DNA of 64,000 nt from contig NZ_QTYB01000010.1 in NCBI RefSeq assembly GCF_003461955.1, forward strand, positions 116,019 to 180,018, given 5' to 3'. A program made the position numbers and the translations under genes. The stretch comes from Ruminococcus sp. AM36-2AA. Lineage in GTDB: Bacteria > Bacillota > Clostridia > Lachnospirales > Lachnospiraceae. Under the pieces are notes generated by a model. That model did not search any database and was not told where the DNA came from. It saw nothing but the letters and a program-made list of their open reading frames with translations. Shown one piece after another: positions 63,958-64,000 of the stretch; positions within the stretch are counted from its first letter, which is position 1; each line of letters opens with the position of its first letter.

Positions 63958-64000
63958 ATATTACGGTGCGGCAGAGCCGCCAGTCCGGTGTGGCGAGAGC
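63958..64000 (+). other. Structured-RNA-like tail interrupting tnpC (possible group II intron 5' end)
   Basis: Right after the tnpC stop the sequence holds GTGCG (63966-63970) and two tight stem-loops: GCGGC-AGA-GCCGC and GGC-GAGA-GCC, the second capped by a GNRA-type tetraloop. GTGYG is the usual 5' start of a group II intron. The window ends too soon to see more. Confidence 0.35.

Larger units (their letters stand above)
62067..64000 (+). mobile_element. Second IS66 family element (element 2), interrupted and running off the window
   Basis: The left end begins GTAAGCGCAAAATAATTCG at 62067, typical of IS66 but different from element 1, so these are two different elements. tnpA, tnpB and the 5' half of tnpC are on the plus strand. 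The tnpC frame ends early at 63957 and the sequence then looks like structured RNA. The right end is outside the window. Confidence 0.88.

Overview
The window looks like a chromosomal segment of an anaerobic, spore-forming, Gram-positive gut bacterium of the Lachnospiraceae (Blautia-like; an inference from protein style, not a database result). Supporting signs are the sporulation genes yqfC and yqfD, FtsK/SpoIIIE, Rex, an NfnAB electron-bifurcating transhydrogenase, a CIRCE operator at groES, a complete anaerobic (cbi-type) corrin pathway, and strong AGGAGG ribosome binding sites. There are no rRNA or tRNA genes and no CRISPR array. Most genes lie on the minus strand.

Layout. 1-1.9 kb: a two-gene multidrug-type ABC exporter on the plus strand. 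1.9-4.7 kb: a large secreted surface protein with a sortase-like tail. 4.8-7.7 kb: proline synthesis (proB, a DUF896 gene, 5-formyl-THF cyclo-ligase, proA). 7.8-14.3 kb: a DUF3048 protein, ybeY, phoH, yqfD, yqfC, a DUF2284 cysteine-rich protein, a dihydrouridine synthase and a NYN/LOTUS protein. 14.4-21.2 kb: an oligopeptide ABC importer (oppABCDF) followed by a cysteine desulfidase gene. 21.3-22.6 kb: a MATE gene broken by an internal deletion, behind a CIRCE-controlled groES. 22.7-30 kb: a 1000-residue secreted Pip/YhgE-like protein, rlmH, ftsK and uppP. 30.2-32.5 kb: nfnAB. 32.6-38.2 kb: a ClpP-like protease (tepA), yebC, mazF, alr, nnr and rex. 38.4-43.5 kb: an ABC-F protein, an inositol monophosphatase-family enzyme, and a pyridoxamine kinase divergent from a MocR regulator. 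43.6-57.1 kb: the corrin operon cbiD-L-F-G-H-(JET)-A-B-cobD-P-C, preceded by an intact MATE gene.

57.2-64 kb is an accessory island. A complete IS66 element and a second, unrelated IS66 element (interrupted, running off the end) flank one strikingly AT-rich gene. It encodes a 693-residue protein with a C-terminal CHAT (caspase-like) protease domain showing an intact His480/Cys516 dyad. It has no recognisable partner gene and its N-terminal ~400 residues match no family I know. This is the best candidate for an undescribed system, possibly a solitary caspase-like defence or stress effector.

Other points that merit attention: two intrinsic terminators whose descending arm contains the ribosome binding site of the next gene (yqfC and tepA); a MocR regulator with Arg where the PLP lysine should be; a corrin operon without a visible cobalamin riboswitch and with an IS66 end 20 bp upstream of its promoter; and a likely structured-RNA insertion (perhaps a group II intron) in the last TnpC gene.
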